DNA of 64,000 nucleotides from Ignavibacteriota bacterium (GTDB taxonomy: Bacteria; Bacteroidota; Ignavibacteria; Kapaibacteriales; UBA2268). The notes below the pieces were generated by a model, which did not search any database, was not told the DNA's origin, and was given only the letters and a program-made list of their open reading frames with translations. The DNA is taken from assembly GCA_019637995.1 (NCBI GenBank), contig JAHBUQ010000001.1:434001-498000 (forward strand), in the 5' to 3' direction. Made by a program: the position numbers and the translations under genes. Each line of letters opens with the position of its first letter. Position 1 is the first letter of the stretch. This document shows, one piece after another, positions 44,152 through 52,552 of the stretch.

Positions 44152-45990
44152 ATGAAAAGAGAAAAATCCGAACAAAATAGCATCAGCACACTGCTTAGAG
44201 TAGCTGGTTTTATTAAGCCATTTAAATATTTACTAATTCTACAAATTATCTTAAATGCTATATTTTCAGCACTCAGTACGATTTCTGTAACACTTATTCT
44301 ACCTATACTTGAAATTATTTTTGGCAGCAAATCCGGTCAGGTCAAAGCTGCACCAACCGGCAATCCTCTAAAAGACTGGAGCAATTCATTTTTTGATGGT
44401 ATTTATTCTCTCATAAATTCTCAAGACCCTTACCAATCTCTTCTAAATATCAGCTATTTAATAATTGCTGTATTTATACTTAAGAATATTTTCAAGTACT
44501 TTTCATCGGTTACATCCACAAGACTTGAAGAAAATGTCATTAAATCAATCAGAGACTTGATTTTTTCAAAAATTACAAGCCTTTCGATTGACTTCTTCTC
44601 ACGAAGTAAACAAGGTAATCTGATTTCTACGATTACAAATGATGTAAATTCTGTAAATTCTACTACTCTCAATTCTTTCACTGTATTTTTAAGAGAAATT
44701 ATTCAGGTTATACTCTTTCTGTTTCTACTGCTTTCAATATCAGTAAAACTTTCGCTTATTGCATTTAGTACAAGTATTATCAGCCTAATCTTAATCAGAA
44801 TAGCAATGAAATACCTTCGACGTTATGCTTCAAGAATGCAAACTGCGATGGCAGATTATACTTCCACTCTCTCCGAGACTATTTCCGGAATTCGCGTTGT
44901 TAAAGGATATAATGCAGAAGCAACAGCAAACAATAGATTTTTCAAAGATACTTTACAATATGTAAAGTCAGCCATTAAACATAAAAAAATTATTGAACTG
45001 ATTCCGGTATTCAATGAGATATTTGCAATATTTGCTCTATGTGTAGTTCTGTTTGTTGGTGGCTCAGAAGTGCTTGCCGGAAAAATGGCACCAGAAAAAC
45101 TGATGCTGTTTCTTTTTGCACTCTTTTCAATAATGTCGCCTATTGCTACAGTTGTAAATTCAGTCTCAAGGTTTCAGCATGGCGTGGTCGCTGCAGAAAG
45201 ACTTTTTGTAGTTCTTGATGAAATTCCAAGTGTAGTTTCAGGTATTGAAAAAATTGATGAAATTAAAAGTGAAATTGAAGTTCGGGATGTTTCATTTGCA
45301 TATATAAATAATCCTGTTTTGAATTCAACAAATTTTATCATTCCCAAAAATAAGAAAATTGCATTTGTGGGCTCAAGCGGCAGCGGAAAATCAACGATGC
45401 TTGATTTAATTATCAGATTCTACGACCCTCAAAGTGGAAACATATTAATAGACGGGAAAGATATAAAAAATCTTGATGTTATTGACTACAGAGGTCTTTT
45501 TGGTATTGTTTCTCAGGAAAATATGCTTTTTAACGATACAATTGCAAACAACATAAGATATGGACTTGAGAATATTAGTGATGAAGAGCTATATAACGCT
45601 GCAAAAAAAGCTAATGCTTATAATTTCATTATGAAAATGCCAAATGGTTTCAATACACAAATAGGGGATAGAGGCGTTACTCTTTCCGGTGGTGAAAGGC
45701 AAAGGGTAGCAATTGCAAGAGCTCTCGTCCGAAATCCTCAAATTCTTGTATTTGACGAGGCTACTTCAGCACTTGATGCCGAATCCGAAAAAATTGTACA
45801 GTCGGCTATCAATGATTCTATGACCGGAAAAACAGCAATCATAGTAGCTCACAGACTTGCAACAATTATTGATTGTGACGAGATTCTTGTATTTGATTCA
45901 GGTGTTATCAAAGAAAGAGGAACCCATAAAGAGCTCCTCGATAAAAAAGGCATTTATGCAAAACTTTACGAAATTCAGTTTAAGGGCTGA
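44152..45990 (+). CDS. msbA: MsbA-like lipid exporter
   Basis: A 612-residue homodimeric ABC exporter of the inner membrane, the type that flips lipid A-core or other lipids. The ABC transmembrane domain covers about 20-330. The ATPase has Walker A GSSGSGKS (K413), Q-loop VSQENMLF, signature LSGGERQR, Walker B with catalytic glutamate VFDEATSALD, and switch histidine AHRLAT. All catalytic residues are present, in contrast to the exporter at 2434. It converges on the TlpA-like gene with only four bases between stops. The MsbA name is by family resemblance; drug export is possible. Confidence 0.78.
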   Translation: MKREKSEQNSISTLLRVAGFIKPFKYLLILQIILNAIFSALSTISVTLILPILEIIFGSKSGQVKAAPTGNPLKDWSNSFFDGIYSLINSQDPYQSLLNISYLIIAVFILKNIFKYFSSVTSTRLEENVIKSIRDLIFSKITSLSIDFFSRSKQGNLISTITNDVNSVNSTTLNSFTVFLREIIQVILFLFLLLSISVKLSLIAFSTSIISLILIRIAMKYLRRYASRMQTAMADYTSTLSETISGIRVVKGYNAEATANNRFFKDTLQYVKSAIKHKKIIELIPVFNEIFAIFALCVVLFVGGSEVLAGKMAPEKLMLFLFALFSIMSPIATVVNSVSRFQHGVVAAERLFVVLDEIPSVVSGIEKIDEIKSEIEVRDVSFAYINNPVLNSTNFIIPKNKKIAFVGSSGSGKSTMLDLIIRFYDPQSGNILIDGKDIKNLDVIDYRGLFGIVSQENMLFNDTIANNIRYGLENISDEELYNAAKKANAYNFIMKMPNGFNTQIGDRGVTLSGGERQRVAIARALVRNPQILVFDEATSALDAESEKIVQSAINDSMTGKTAIIVAHRLATIIDCDEILVFDSGVIKERGTHKELLDKKGIYAKLYEIQFKG

Positions 45991-45994
45991 TATT

Positions 45995-47917
45995 TTATTT
46001 AACATCAGGATTGTCAAGCAAAAATTCTACTCGTCCAGCAACTTCATCAAGCAGGCTTTCGTTGTTTGAAAATCCGCGTACAAGGAATCTGACGTGAGAA
46101 TTTCTGTCAAATATTGCGAGTGTAGGCAAACCGATTACTCCCATTTGCCTTGGAATTACTCCCATTACATCCCGAACTACCGGAAATGTTAAATCATTCT
46201 GAACAACGAAACGCTTTAGTGATTCAAGATTGAAATTATCTTTTTCGAGAGTATTAACTGATACTAATTCAACATCAGGACTATCAAAATATAAATTATA
46301 TAACTCAACAAATGCAGGAAACATTGTTATACAAGGGTCACACCATGAAGCGAAGAAATTGAATACAGCTACTTTGCCGCTTAAATCCCGAAAATCAACG
46401 AAAGTTCCTTCGAGGGTTTCAAGTGCATATTGAAACTCATCCTGATCTAAAATTTCATTCAAATATATTTCTTTTTTAATCTCCCTACTCTTTGAAAAAA
46501 TCGTATCGGCTCTGAGATTGTAAAGTGAATCATTCATATAAAGCAGACTTTTGCATAAATCTCTGTGAATTTCACTTATATTATCGCTTAATTTACCCTT
46601 GATTAATGCATCTTCTGACACTTCAAGAGCTTTGGCAGAATCACTCAATGAAATCAACAATTCAATAAATCTTTCATAAATAGATGAATTTGAATTATTC
46701 CGTAAAATTTTTATTGCATTTTCATAGTAGGGGACAGCTATTGCCGGCTGAATACTGCTTAAAATCTCGGCTCTGATTTCCTTGATAGTGCCAAGTTGAA
46801 CATCTAAAATATCCAGCCATTCTCCATTCGAATAAATAATTGGTTTATCTTCAAATTCAGATTTTGACTGTTTAGTGTTGTTATCTTCAGCTTTATTAAT
46901 TAGTGAGATAAGAAAATCCTGATTACCGGCTGTACTCAGCAAATCTTTTGATTTATAATAAGCATAAAGATTTCTTGCTATTCTTGCATAAGCATATCCC
47001 GGTGCATTGGGAATCGAGTCAAGTTTGCTAATTAACTCATCAATTTTATTATTTTGCAAATAACCCGAAATATAAGCTAAAAATATTCTCTCAAGATTTA
47101 TTGATTTTGGATATTTTCTAAAAAAATCCTCGCAGTATCTTGTAAAAGACTCCAGATTATCTGCAGATGAAATTTCTGAAATCATGAAGTCTTCCGCCAT
47201 CTCGGAATTTGGAAATCTCTGTACGTAATTTTTCTCAAGCAATTCGGCTTCAACTTTATCATTGATTGCAAAAAGTGCACGGGATTTGCTTCTCACTGCT
47301 GATTCATCATTCAAATCAATTCGCTTTTTTGCAATTTCTTCAATTCTTTTCTGAAAATTATCGGAGTTGATTTTCTTTGTATCAAATAAGGTAGTTACTA
47401 ATCCAAGTTCAGCTGCTAAATTATCAGGATAAAGCATTAATTCCTCTTCAAGTAACTTGATTGCGTTATGAAATTCTGGTAGCCTGTCTATATTAGAACT
47501 GATGCTTCCAAGCCTTGCAAGTGCAGCTCTGAGCTTAGCACCGCGCATGGGTTTGAGATCTTGATGGACGAGAATTTCCCAATAAAGTCCGTTATTAATA
47601 TCAATCTTATCAATATAATCACCTGTTGCGAAAATCTTAAACATTGCATAGACAGCTTTTTCAGGAACTACGAAGCTACCTTTCCAATTGCTTCCGGATT
47701 TAATAAGCTGAGTTTCCATACCGACAGGATTAATGTCATTAGCATTAAATATATAATAAACTAAATCAATTTTATCATGATTATTAAATCTTTGATTGCC
47801 GGAGAACTGCACATTTACTGTATCACCTGTTTGTGGCAATTCAGGCGTGAAAGTGAGTTCCGAGGAATTTAAGACATAATTGCTGAATATCAGCATGATT
47901 GAAATTAAATATTTCAT
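45995..47917 (-). CDS. Exported TPR protein with C-terminal TlpA-like thioredoxin domain
   Basis: A 640-residue protein with a hydrophobic N-terminal signal, an Ig-like beta segment (about 20-115), a long helical TPR-like middle (about 125-470) and a C-terminal thioredoxin-fold domain of the TlpA/ResA type (about 490-635). The redox motif is W-C526-D-P-C529, and the cis-proline is in GLPTLAIF. Such domains reduce or shuffle disulfides in periplasmic proteins. It is the last gene of a minus-strand run with the LOG and SDR genes, 10 bases after the LOG stop. Client proteins are unknown. Confidence 0.8.
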   Translation of the reverse strand: MKYLISIMLIFSNYVLNSSELTFTPELPQTGDTVNVQFSGNQRFNNHDKIDLVYYIFNANDINPVGMETQLIKSGSNWKGSFVVPEKAVYAMFKIFATGDYIDKIDINNGLYWEILVHQDLKPMRGAKLRAALARLGSISSNIDRLPEFHNAIKLLEEELMLYPDNLAAELGLVTTLFDTKKINSDNFQKRIEEIAKKRIDLNDESAVRSKSRALFAINDKVEAELLEKNYVQRFPNSEMAEDFMISEISSADNLESFTRYCEDFFRKYPKSINLERIFLAYISGYLQNNKIDELISKLDSIPNAPGYAYARIARNLYAYYKSKDLLSTAGNQDFLISLINKAEDNNTKQSKSEFEDKPIIYSNGEWLDILDVQLGTIKEIRAEILSSIQPAIAVPYYENAIKILRNNSNSSIYERFIELLISLSDSAKALEVSEDALIKGKLSDNISEIHRDLCKSLLYMNDSLYNLRADTIFSKSREIKKEIYLNEILDQDEFQYALETLEGTFVDFRDLSGKVAVFNFFASWCDPCITMFPAFVELYNLYFDSPDVELVSVNTLEKDNFNLESLKRFVVQNDLTFPVVRDVMGVIPRQMGVIGLPTLAIFDRNSHVRFLVRGFSNNESLLDEVAGRVEFLLDNPDVK

Positions 47918-47927
47918 GACAATTCTT

Positions 47928-48785
47928 TTATTTACTGTTTAAAATTATTTTTTCTTTTAGATATTCGAAAGCATCATCGGGTGAATTCGCATAGACAAAT
48001 AAATCCAAATCGCTTTTATTAATCATACCCATTTCAACCAGATAATCAAAATTTATAAGATTTCTCCAAAATTTCTCGTTATAAAGCACAATTGGAAGTG
48101 GTTTTGTAACTTTCAGAGTTTGTTTTAATGTTAGGATTTCCATCACTTCATCAAGTGTGCCGAAGCCACCCGGAAGTGCCACCAATGCTTTGGCATAATA
48201 TACGAACCAAAATTTGCGCATAAAAAAATAGTGAAATTCGAAATTTAAGTCAGGTGTGATATAATTATTTGGGTACTGCTCGAAAGGCAAACTAATATTG
48301 AGTCCAATATTGGGAGAATTAGCTCTCGACGCACCTCTGTTACCGGCTTCCATCATTCCCGGACCACCACCTGTACAAATATATAATTTTCTTTGGTTTT
48401 CCGGTAATGTTTTTGCCCATTCTGCAAGTTTTTCAGCTAAAATAACAGCATCAGAATATGTGCGGGTCATATCATAAGTTTTCATGTGCATGTCAATTTT
48501 TTCCTGAATAAATATTTTTTTATCAGGTTCAACACGTGCGAGTTCATCATTTAAGTCTTTCAGCCGAACGTCAAATTCTTCAAGTGATAAAGTGCGGGCT
48601 GAACCATAGAATACTATTGTACCGTTTATACCATATTTTCTGAAATATTGGTCAGGGTAAGCATATTCAGACATAATTCTGATTAGTCTGCCGTCTTTAG
48701 AATGTATAAATTCTTTATTATCATAAGATTTTTGTGCTTTTTCGAGTCTGCCTTTTGCTACATTATCCGGATTTCTGAATTCCAT
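47928..48785 (-). CDS. LOG family protein
   Basis: A 285-residue LOG/TIGR00730-type protein, the family that includes cytokinin nucleoside 5'-monophosphate phosphoribohydrolases. The core motifs are GGGPGMMEAGNRGA (nucleotide/ribose binding) and LPGGFGTLDEVMEILTLKQT with the catalytic glutamate. An N-terminal extension of about 80 residues (including the helical ELARVEPDKKIFIQEKIDM) precedes the Rossmann core, as in the longer bacterial forms. The likely reaction is nucleotide 5'-monophosphate to base plus ribose phosphate. It lies between the SDR and TlpA-like genes on the same strand with gaps of 22 and 10 bases. Confidence 0.85.
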   Translation of the reverse strand: MEFRNPDNVAKGRLEKAQKSYDNKEFIHSKDGRLIRIMSEYAYPDQYFRKYGINGTIVFYGSARTLSLEEFDVRLKDLNDELARVEPDKKIFIQEKIDMHMKTYDMTRTYSDAVILAEKLAEWAKTLPENQRKLYICTGGGPGMMEAGNRGASRANSPNIGLNISLPFEQYPNNYITPDLNFEFHYFFMRKFWFVYYAKALVALPGGFGTLDEVMEILTLKQTLKVTKPLPIVLYNEKFWRNLINFDYLVEMGMINKSDLDLFVYANSPDDAFEYLKEKIILNSK

Positions 48786-48807
48786 TTTATTCCTTTATGT
48801 TAAATTA

Positions 48808-49524
48808 TTATAGATAGTAACCACCATCAACATTTATGTTCTGACCTGTTATATAACTTGATGCCGTCGAAAAAAAATAAACTGCATCAAAAACATCTTT
48901 TATATTACCGTATCTTTTCATTGGAATATTTTCAACTTTTAGGGCAAGTCCGTCCGTTGGAGCTTCATTTTCAATATCAATGCTTCCCGGTGATACTGAA
49001 TTTACAGAAATTTTTGGCGCCAGGTCTTTAGCAAGTGCCTTCGTAAGTTGAATAACTCCTGCTTTTGATACATTGTACGGAATGCGACCCTTCCAAATTT
49101 GAAATGCTCCAAGTGAAGCAATATTTATGACTCGTGAGCCGGTTTTGGCTTTCTCGCTAAATAATTTGGAAATTAGAAAATAAGCTTTCAAATTTGTGTT
49201 CATTACCTCGTCCCAGAGCCACTCGTCAGTATTTGATAAATTGCGGGATGAAGGATAAATAGCTGCATTATTCACTAATACTTCAGGATATTCAATATCA
49301 TTTAATATTCTTTCAAAACCGGCTTTAAAATCATCGAAATTTTTTACATCAGCTTGAAAAATCGTAGCATTAACACCTATACTCTTTATTTCTTTTAAAG
49401 TGTGATAGGCGATTTCATTGGAATTATTATAATGAAGTATAACATTCCAGCCTTTGAGAGCGTAATTTAATGCAAGCCCTCTGCCTAATCTTCTGCCGCT
49501 TCCTGTAATTAAAATTGATGCCAT
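48808..49524 (-). CDS. Short-chain dehydrogenase/reductase, possible pteridine reductase type
   Basis: A 238-residue NAD(P)H-dependent Rossmann oxidoreductase. The nucleotide site is TGSGRRLGRGLAL; the arginine pair and the following HYNNS suggest NADPH preference, as in pteridine reductases (PTR1/FolM). VNNAA, catalytic S137, Y150 and K154 (PYNVSK) and PGSID complete the family signature. A reductive role on a pterin is a guess from the arginines only; 3-oxoacyl reduction is the alternative. It starts the minus-strand run with LOG and TlpA-like genes and is divergent from the peptidase gene across 72 bases. Confidence 0.8.
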   Translation of the reverse strand: MASILITGSGRRLGRGLALNYALKGWNVILHYNNSNEIAYHTLKEIKSIGVNATIFQADVKNFDDFKAGFERILNDIEYPEVLVNNAAIYPSSRNLSNTDEWLWDEVMNTNLKAYFLISKLFSEKAKTGSRVINIASLGAFQIWKGRIPYNVSKAGVIQLTKALAKDLAPKISVNSVSPGSIDIENEAPTDGLALKVENIPMKRYGNIKDVFDAVYFFSTASSYITGQNINVDGGYYL

Positions 49525-49569
49525 TTTTTTATTTGAAAAAAAAGTCTTAAATTATACTTTTTAAACGTT

Positions 49570-49577
49570 TACTTTTG
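49570..49577 (+). promoter_or_regulatory. Bacteroidota-type -7 element
   Basis: TACTTTTG matches TAnnTTTG, 19 bases before the peptidase ATG. No -33 element at the expected spacing. Confidence 0.4.
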
Positions 49578-49596
49578 AAAAAAGTTAAAAATATAT

Positions 49597-51651
49597 ATGA
49601 AAATATTTATAATATTACGTTTTACATTGATTTTGCTTTTATTTGCAGTGAATACTCCTGATATTTTCTGTCAGGGAGATACATACAGAATATTTTTTAA
49701 AAATAAAGGAAGCGATGTATTTGAACCTGGAAGTAACTTATATAATGAAACACTTCAGGGCATTTCCGAAAGAGCTTTGCAGCGCAGACTAAAGACAAGA
49801 AATGAAAGCAATATTATTTCAATCGAAGATGCACCGGTCAGCAAATTATATCTGAATGAAATAGAAAATGCCGGCGGAAAGATTCTCGCAGTTGTTAAAT
49901 GGGAAAATTACTGTGTAGCATATTTTAAAAATGAATCAGATGTAAAAAATCTTAACAATCTTGATTTTATTAAATATTACCAAACTACTTCATCTGAATT
50001 CAAACTTCTTAACTATGAATCTCCAAAAACTTTAAAATTACATCAAAAAGAAAGCCTCTTGAGCAAAATCAGTATAACAGCTGAAGACACAACCATAAAT
50101 AAATACGGAGCAATTCAAAATGTAATGGCAATGATTCGTATCCCTGAAGTTCATTCTTTGGGTATTTCAGGCAAAGGTGCTTTGATAGGATTTCTGGATT
50201 CCGGCTTCAGACCTGATTCACTGAGCGTTTTGAGAAATCTTCAGATTTTAGATGAGTATGACTTCATATATCGTGATAGCAAAACTTCAAATCAACAATT
50301 CGACCATCCACAGCAGGACCATCATGGCACTCAAGTGCTATCAATCGCAGTTGCCAACAAACCTGAGTTTTACCTCGGAGCAGCACCAGAAGCCTCAGTT
50401 GCACTTGCAAAAACTGAAAATTTGCATTATGAGCGAAAAATTGAGGAAGATTGGTTTTATGAAGGGGTAGAGTGGCTCGAAGCGTTGGGAGTTGATGTTA
50501 TAAATGCATCTCTGGGTTATTTTAATTTTGATAGTCTGCAGACATCATATATATTTGATGATCTAACAGGTAATAAAGCTATAACTTCACGAGCTGTAAA
50601 TAAAGCAGCCGAGAGGGGAGTTCTGTTTATTGTAGCTGCAGGAAATAACGGACCCGGGACAGAGACAATCAATACACCCGCTGATGCCGATAGTGTTCTT
50701 GCTGTTGGTTCTGTAAATTTTGATAAGAATGTTTCGAGGTTTAGTTCACGGGGTGGTGATGCTTTGCAGCGTAAAAGACCACACTTGTCAGCACAAGGTG
50801 GTGGAGTGCTTGTTGTAAATCCAAATAATGATGAATCGCTTTTTATAAGTGGTGGTACATCGCTGTCTTCCCCTGTGATTTCCGGTGCTGCGGCTCTTAT
50901 AATCTCTGCTTTTCCAGAAATCAAACCTTATGAATTGAAGGATATTTTATTTAAAAGTGCTGATAATTATCCAGAACAAAACAATGTCACAGGTTATGGA
51001 ATACCGGATATCTACAGAGCTGTAACTAATTATGGTATCTATATTTCACCTCCTGTTATATACAGCATACATCATTTTAGAAGGGTGCTTGCAAAAGTGA
51101 AATATATTGAGCCAATTAGTGAAGTGAGTTTATTTGTACAGTTTTACGGCTCAGGCTTTTTTGATGAATTCAGAATGATTTACGGGGGTGATAATTACTT
51201 CTTTGCAGAGCTACCGATTAATTCTTTCAAAATGAAAAATGCATACGCATATATCACGGCAAAATCAGAAAGTAAGAGTAGAAGAATGCCCATTTACGAA
51301 GACAGTTTGTTTCCGATTTCTCCTGAAAACCTTGATATTGTACCTTTTGGTTTAACTTTACATAATGATAGGATCAGATACGTAGAGACTGCCGGAAGCT
51401 TTGTTTATCCTTCAATAATTCCAAGGTTTTCACGAAGTATTAATCTAATTACTTATTCCGACAGCAACAGCGAGGTGAGAGTATATGCAAATGATTTGCT
51501 TGGTAAGGAAATATTTAAGAAAATTATTGATAATCCGGGCATAGGCATCATAGAAACTGAAATTCCGACAAATGATTTATTATCAGGAATTTACACAATC
51601 CGAGTAATTTCTTCCGGAAGAAATGAAACTATAAAATTTATAATTTATTAA
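49597..51651 (+). CDS. Secreted subtilisin-like serine peptidase with T9SS sorting domain
   Basis: A 684-residue S8 peptidase. After a signal peptide (about 1-25) and a propeptide-like region (to about 165), the catalytic triad is D201 (GFLDSGF), H243 (HHGTQV) and S422 (GGTSLSSP), with the oxyanion Asn in AAGNNGPG. The C-terminal 70 or so residues form a T9SS type A sorting domain (VRVYANDLLGKEIF, LLSGIYTIRV), so the protein should cross the outer membrane and be released or anchored. It is monocistronic; the tRNA pair follows at 51739. Confidence 0.9.
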   Translation: MKIFIILRFTLILLLFAVNTPDIFCQGDTYRIFFKNKGSDVFEPGSNLYNETLQGISERALQRRLKTRNESNIISIEDAPVSKLYLNEIENAGGKILAVVKWENYCVAYFKNESDVKNLNNLDFIKYYQTTSSEFKLLNYESPKTLKLHQKESLLSKISITAEDTTINKYGAIQNVMAMIRIPEVHSLGISGKGALIGFLDSGFRPDSLSVLRNLQILDEYDFIYRDSKTSNQQFDHPQQDHHGTQVLSIAVANKPEFYLGAAPEASVALAKTENLHYERKIEEDWFYEGVEWLEALGVDVINASLGYFNFDSLQTSYIFDDLTGNKAITSRAVNKAAERGVLFIVAAGNNGPGTETINTPADADSVLAVGSVNFDKNVSRFSSRGGDALQRKRPHLSAQGGGVLVVNPNNDESLFISGGTSLSSPVISGAAALIISAFPEIKPYELKDILFKSADNYPEQNNVTGYGIPDIYRAVTNYGIYISPPVIYSIHHFRRVLAKVKYIEPISEVSLFVQFYGSGFFDEFRMIYGGDNYFFAELPINSFKMKNAYAYITAKSESKSRRMPIYEDSLFPISPENLDIVPFGLTLHNDRIRYVETAGSFVYPSIIPRFSRSINLITYSDSNSEVRVYANDLLGKEIFKKIIDNPGIGIIETEIPTNDLLSGIYTIRVISSGRNETIKFIIY

Positions 51652-51669
51652 CATTTTAAAAAATATTTC

Positions 51670-51700
51670 TTGCACAGAAATAAAAATATTCTTACTTTTG
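51670..51700 (+). promoter_or_regulatory. Promoter of the tRNA pair
   Basis: TTG (51670-51672) and TACTTTTG (51693-51700) are 20 bases apart, a full match to the Bacteroidota promoter pattern, 38 bases before tRNA-Ala. Confidence 0.7.
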
Positions 51701-51738
51701 TATCTCCCAAGCGGGACGATTCTGAAAAAACCAGTAAG

Positions 51739-51811
<73 letters not shown>

Positions 51812-51825
51812 CAATTGAAATATAT

Positions 51826-51900
51826 GGAGCTGTAGCTCAGTTTGGTTAGAGCGCCTGCCTGTCACGCAGGAGGCCGCGAGTTCGAGTCTCGTCAGCTCCG
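51826..51900 (+). tRNA. tRNA-Asp (GTC anticodon)
   Basis: Acceptor stem GGAGCTG pairs with CAGCTCC; anticodon arm CCTGC-CTGTCAC-GCAGG has anticodon GTC; the T arm loop is TTCGAGT; the discriminator is G. CCA is not encoded. It lies 14 bases after tRNA-Ala and is presumably cotranscribed. Confidence 0.96.
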
Positions 51901-51901
51901 C

Positions 51902-51940
51902 AAAACCCCTTATAAATTTGTAAGGGGTTTTTTATTTTTT
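51902..51940 (+). terminator. Terminator of the tRNA pair
   Basis: An 11-base-pair stem (51902-51912 with 51921-51931) is followed by a T-rich tract. It begins two bases after tRNA-Asp and touches the end of the convergent gene at 51932, so it may act on both strands. Confidence 0.85.
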
Positions 51941-52402
51941 ATTCCTCTTTTTACTTAAATGAAAACGCAAACTGATTATTATAAAAAGTCCGCTTAGGGA
52001 GGCGCTTGGCAAAATTGCCCATAAAAAGTTAATACTATCCTGATGTCCTAGCCATGTTATTGACGGCAATCGTTTGTAATAGGTTAATAAGCCGTATGAA
52101 TCCATCAAGAGAAAGCAATCGTAACCTTTTGTGTATATTTTATCATCAATTCTATAACGGATTTTGCAGTGTTCAATCTGATAGTAGCTCGAGCCAACTC
52201 TGCTTTCAGAGTGTTGAATTCGTTGGTGTGATTTTGTTATTGTGAATTTAGAATAACCAAGATTGCTGTTTATGTCATATTTTAATACTAATATACAAAT
52301 TGTGATGATATAAAAAGTTATGAAGAAATATCGGACATCTTTAAAACTAAATTTATCATCTTTCAAAACTTTTGCTTTGAAATATATATGATTATTTTTC
52401 AT
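51932..52402 (-). CDS. Hypothetical two-helix membrane protein
   Basis: A 156-residue protein of no recognised family. It has a hydrophobic helix at about 27-45 and another at about 124-146, with a roughly 80-residue, probably beta-rich, domain between them (YYQIEHCKIRYRIDDKIYTKG), and a basic tail KKRNKK. DUF3592-type proteins have this shape but no diagnostic motif was seen. A tandem 19-base duplication covers its start codon. A -7 element lies 51 bases upstream on the minus strand. Confidence 0.55.
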   Translation of the reverse strand: MKNNHIYFKAKVLKDDKFSFKDVRYFFITFYIITICILVLKYDINSNLGYSKFTITKSHQRIQHSESRVGSSYYQIEHCKIRYRIDDKIYTKGYDCFLLMDSYGLLTYYKRLPSITWLGHQDSINFLWAILPSASLSGLFIIISLRFHLSKKRNKK

Positions 52403-52421
52403 ATATATGATTATTTTTCAT
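52384..52421 (-). repeat. 19-base tandem duplication over a start codon
   Basis: Two identical 19-base copies lie head to tail (minus strand 52421-52403 and 52402-52384), each starting with ATG. The second ATG opens the 156-residue frame. The first, out of frame because 19 is not a multiple of 3, would encode only nine residues. Confidence 0.8.
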
Positions 52422-52452
52422 AGAAAGCATGGAAGATTAGTAAATGATTTTA

Positions 52453-52460
52453 CAAAAATA
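52453..52460 (-). promoter_or_regulatory. Possible -7 element
   Basis: TATTTTTG on the minus strand fits TAnnTTTG, 50 bases before the start at 52402. No -33 element seen. Confidence 0.35.
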
Positions 52461-52463
52461 GGG

Positions 52464-52524
52464 AAAAAATGAGATAAATGAAAAATATTGATTAAATTTA
52501 AACAAAACTTTACATTTATCTCAT
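52464..52524 (-). terminator. Terminator after the MFS carrier gene
   Basis: A perfect 12-base-pair inverted repeat (52469-52480 with 52513-52524) has a long loop and, on the minus strand, is followed by TTTTT. It starts 28 bases past the stop at 52553. Confidence 0.65.
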
Positions 52525-52552
52525 ATAATTTGTTAGCTTCCTGCCCAAGAGC

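Noticed and set aside
50517..50924. Minus-strand 135-residue frame inside the subtilisin gene
   Set aside because: Opposite-strand shadow of the catalytic domain; composition follows the codons of the real gene.
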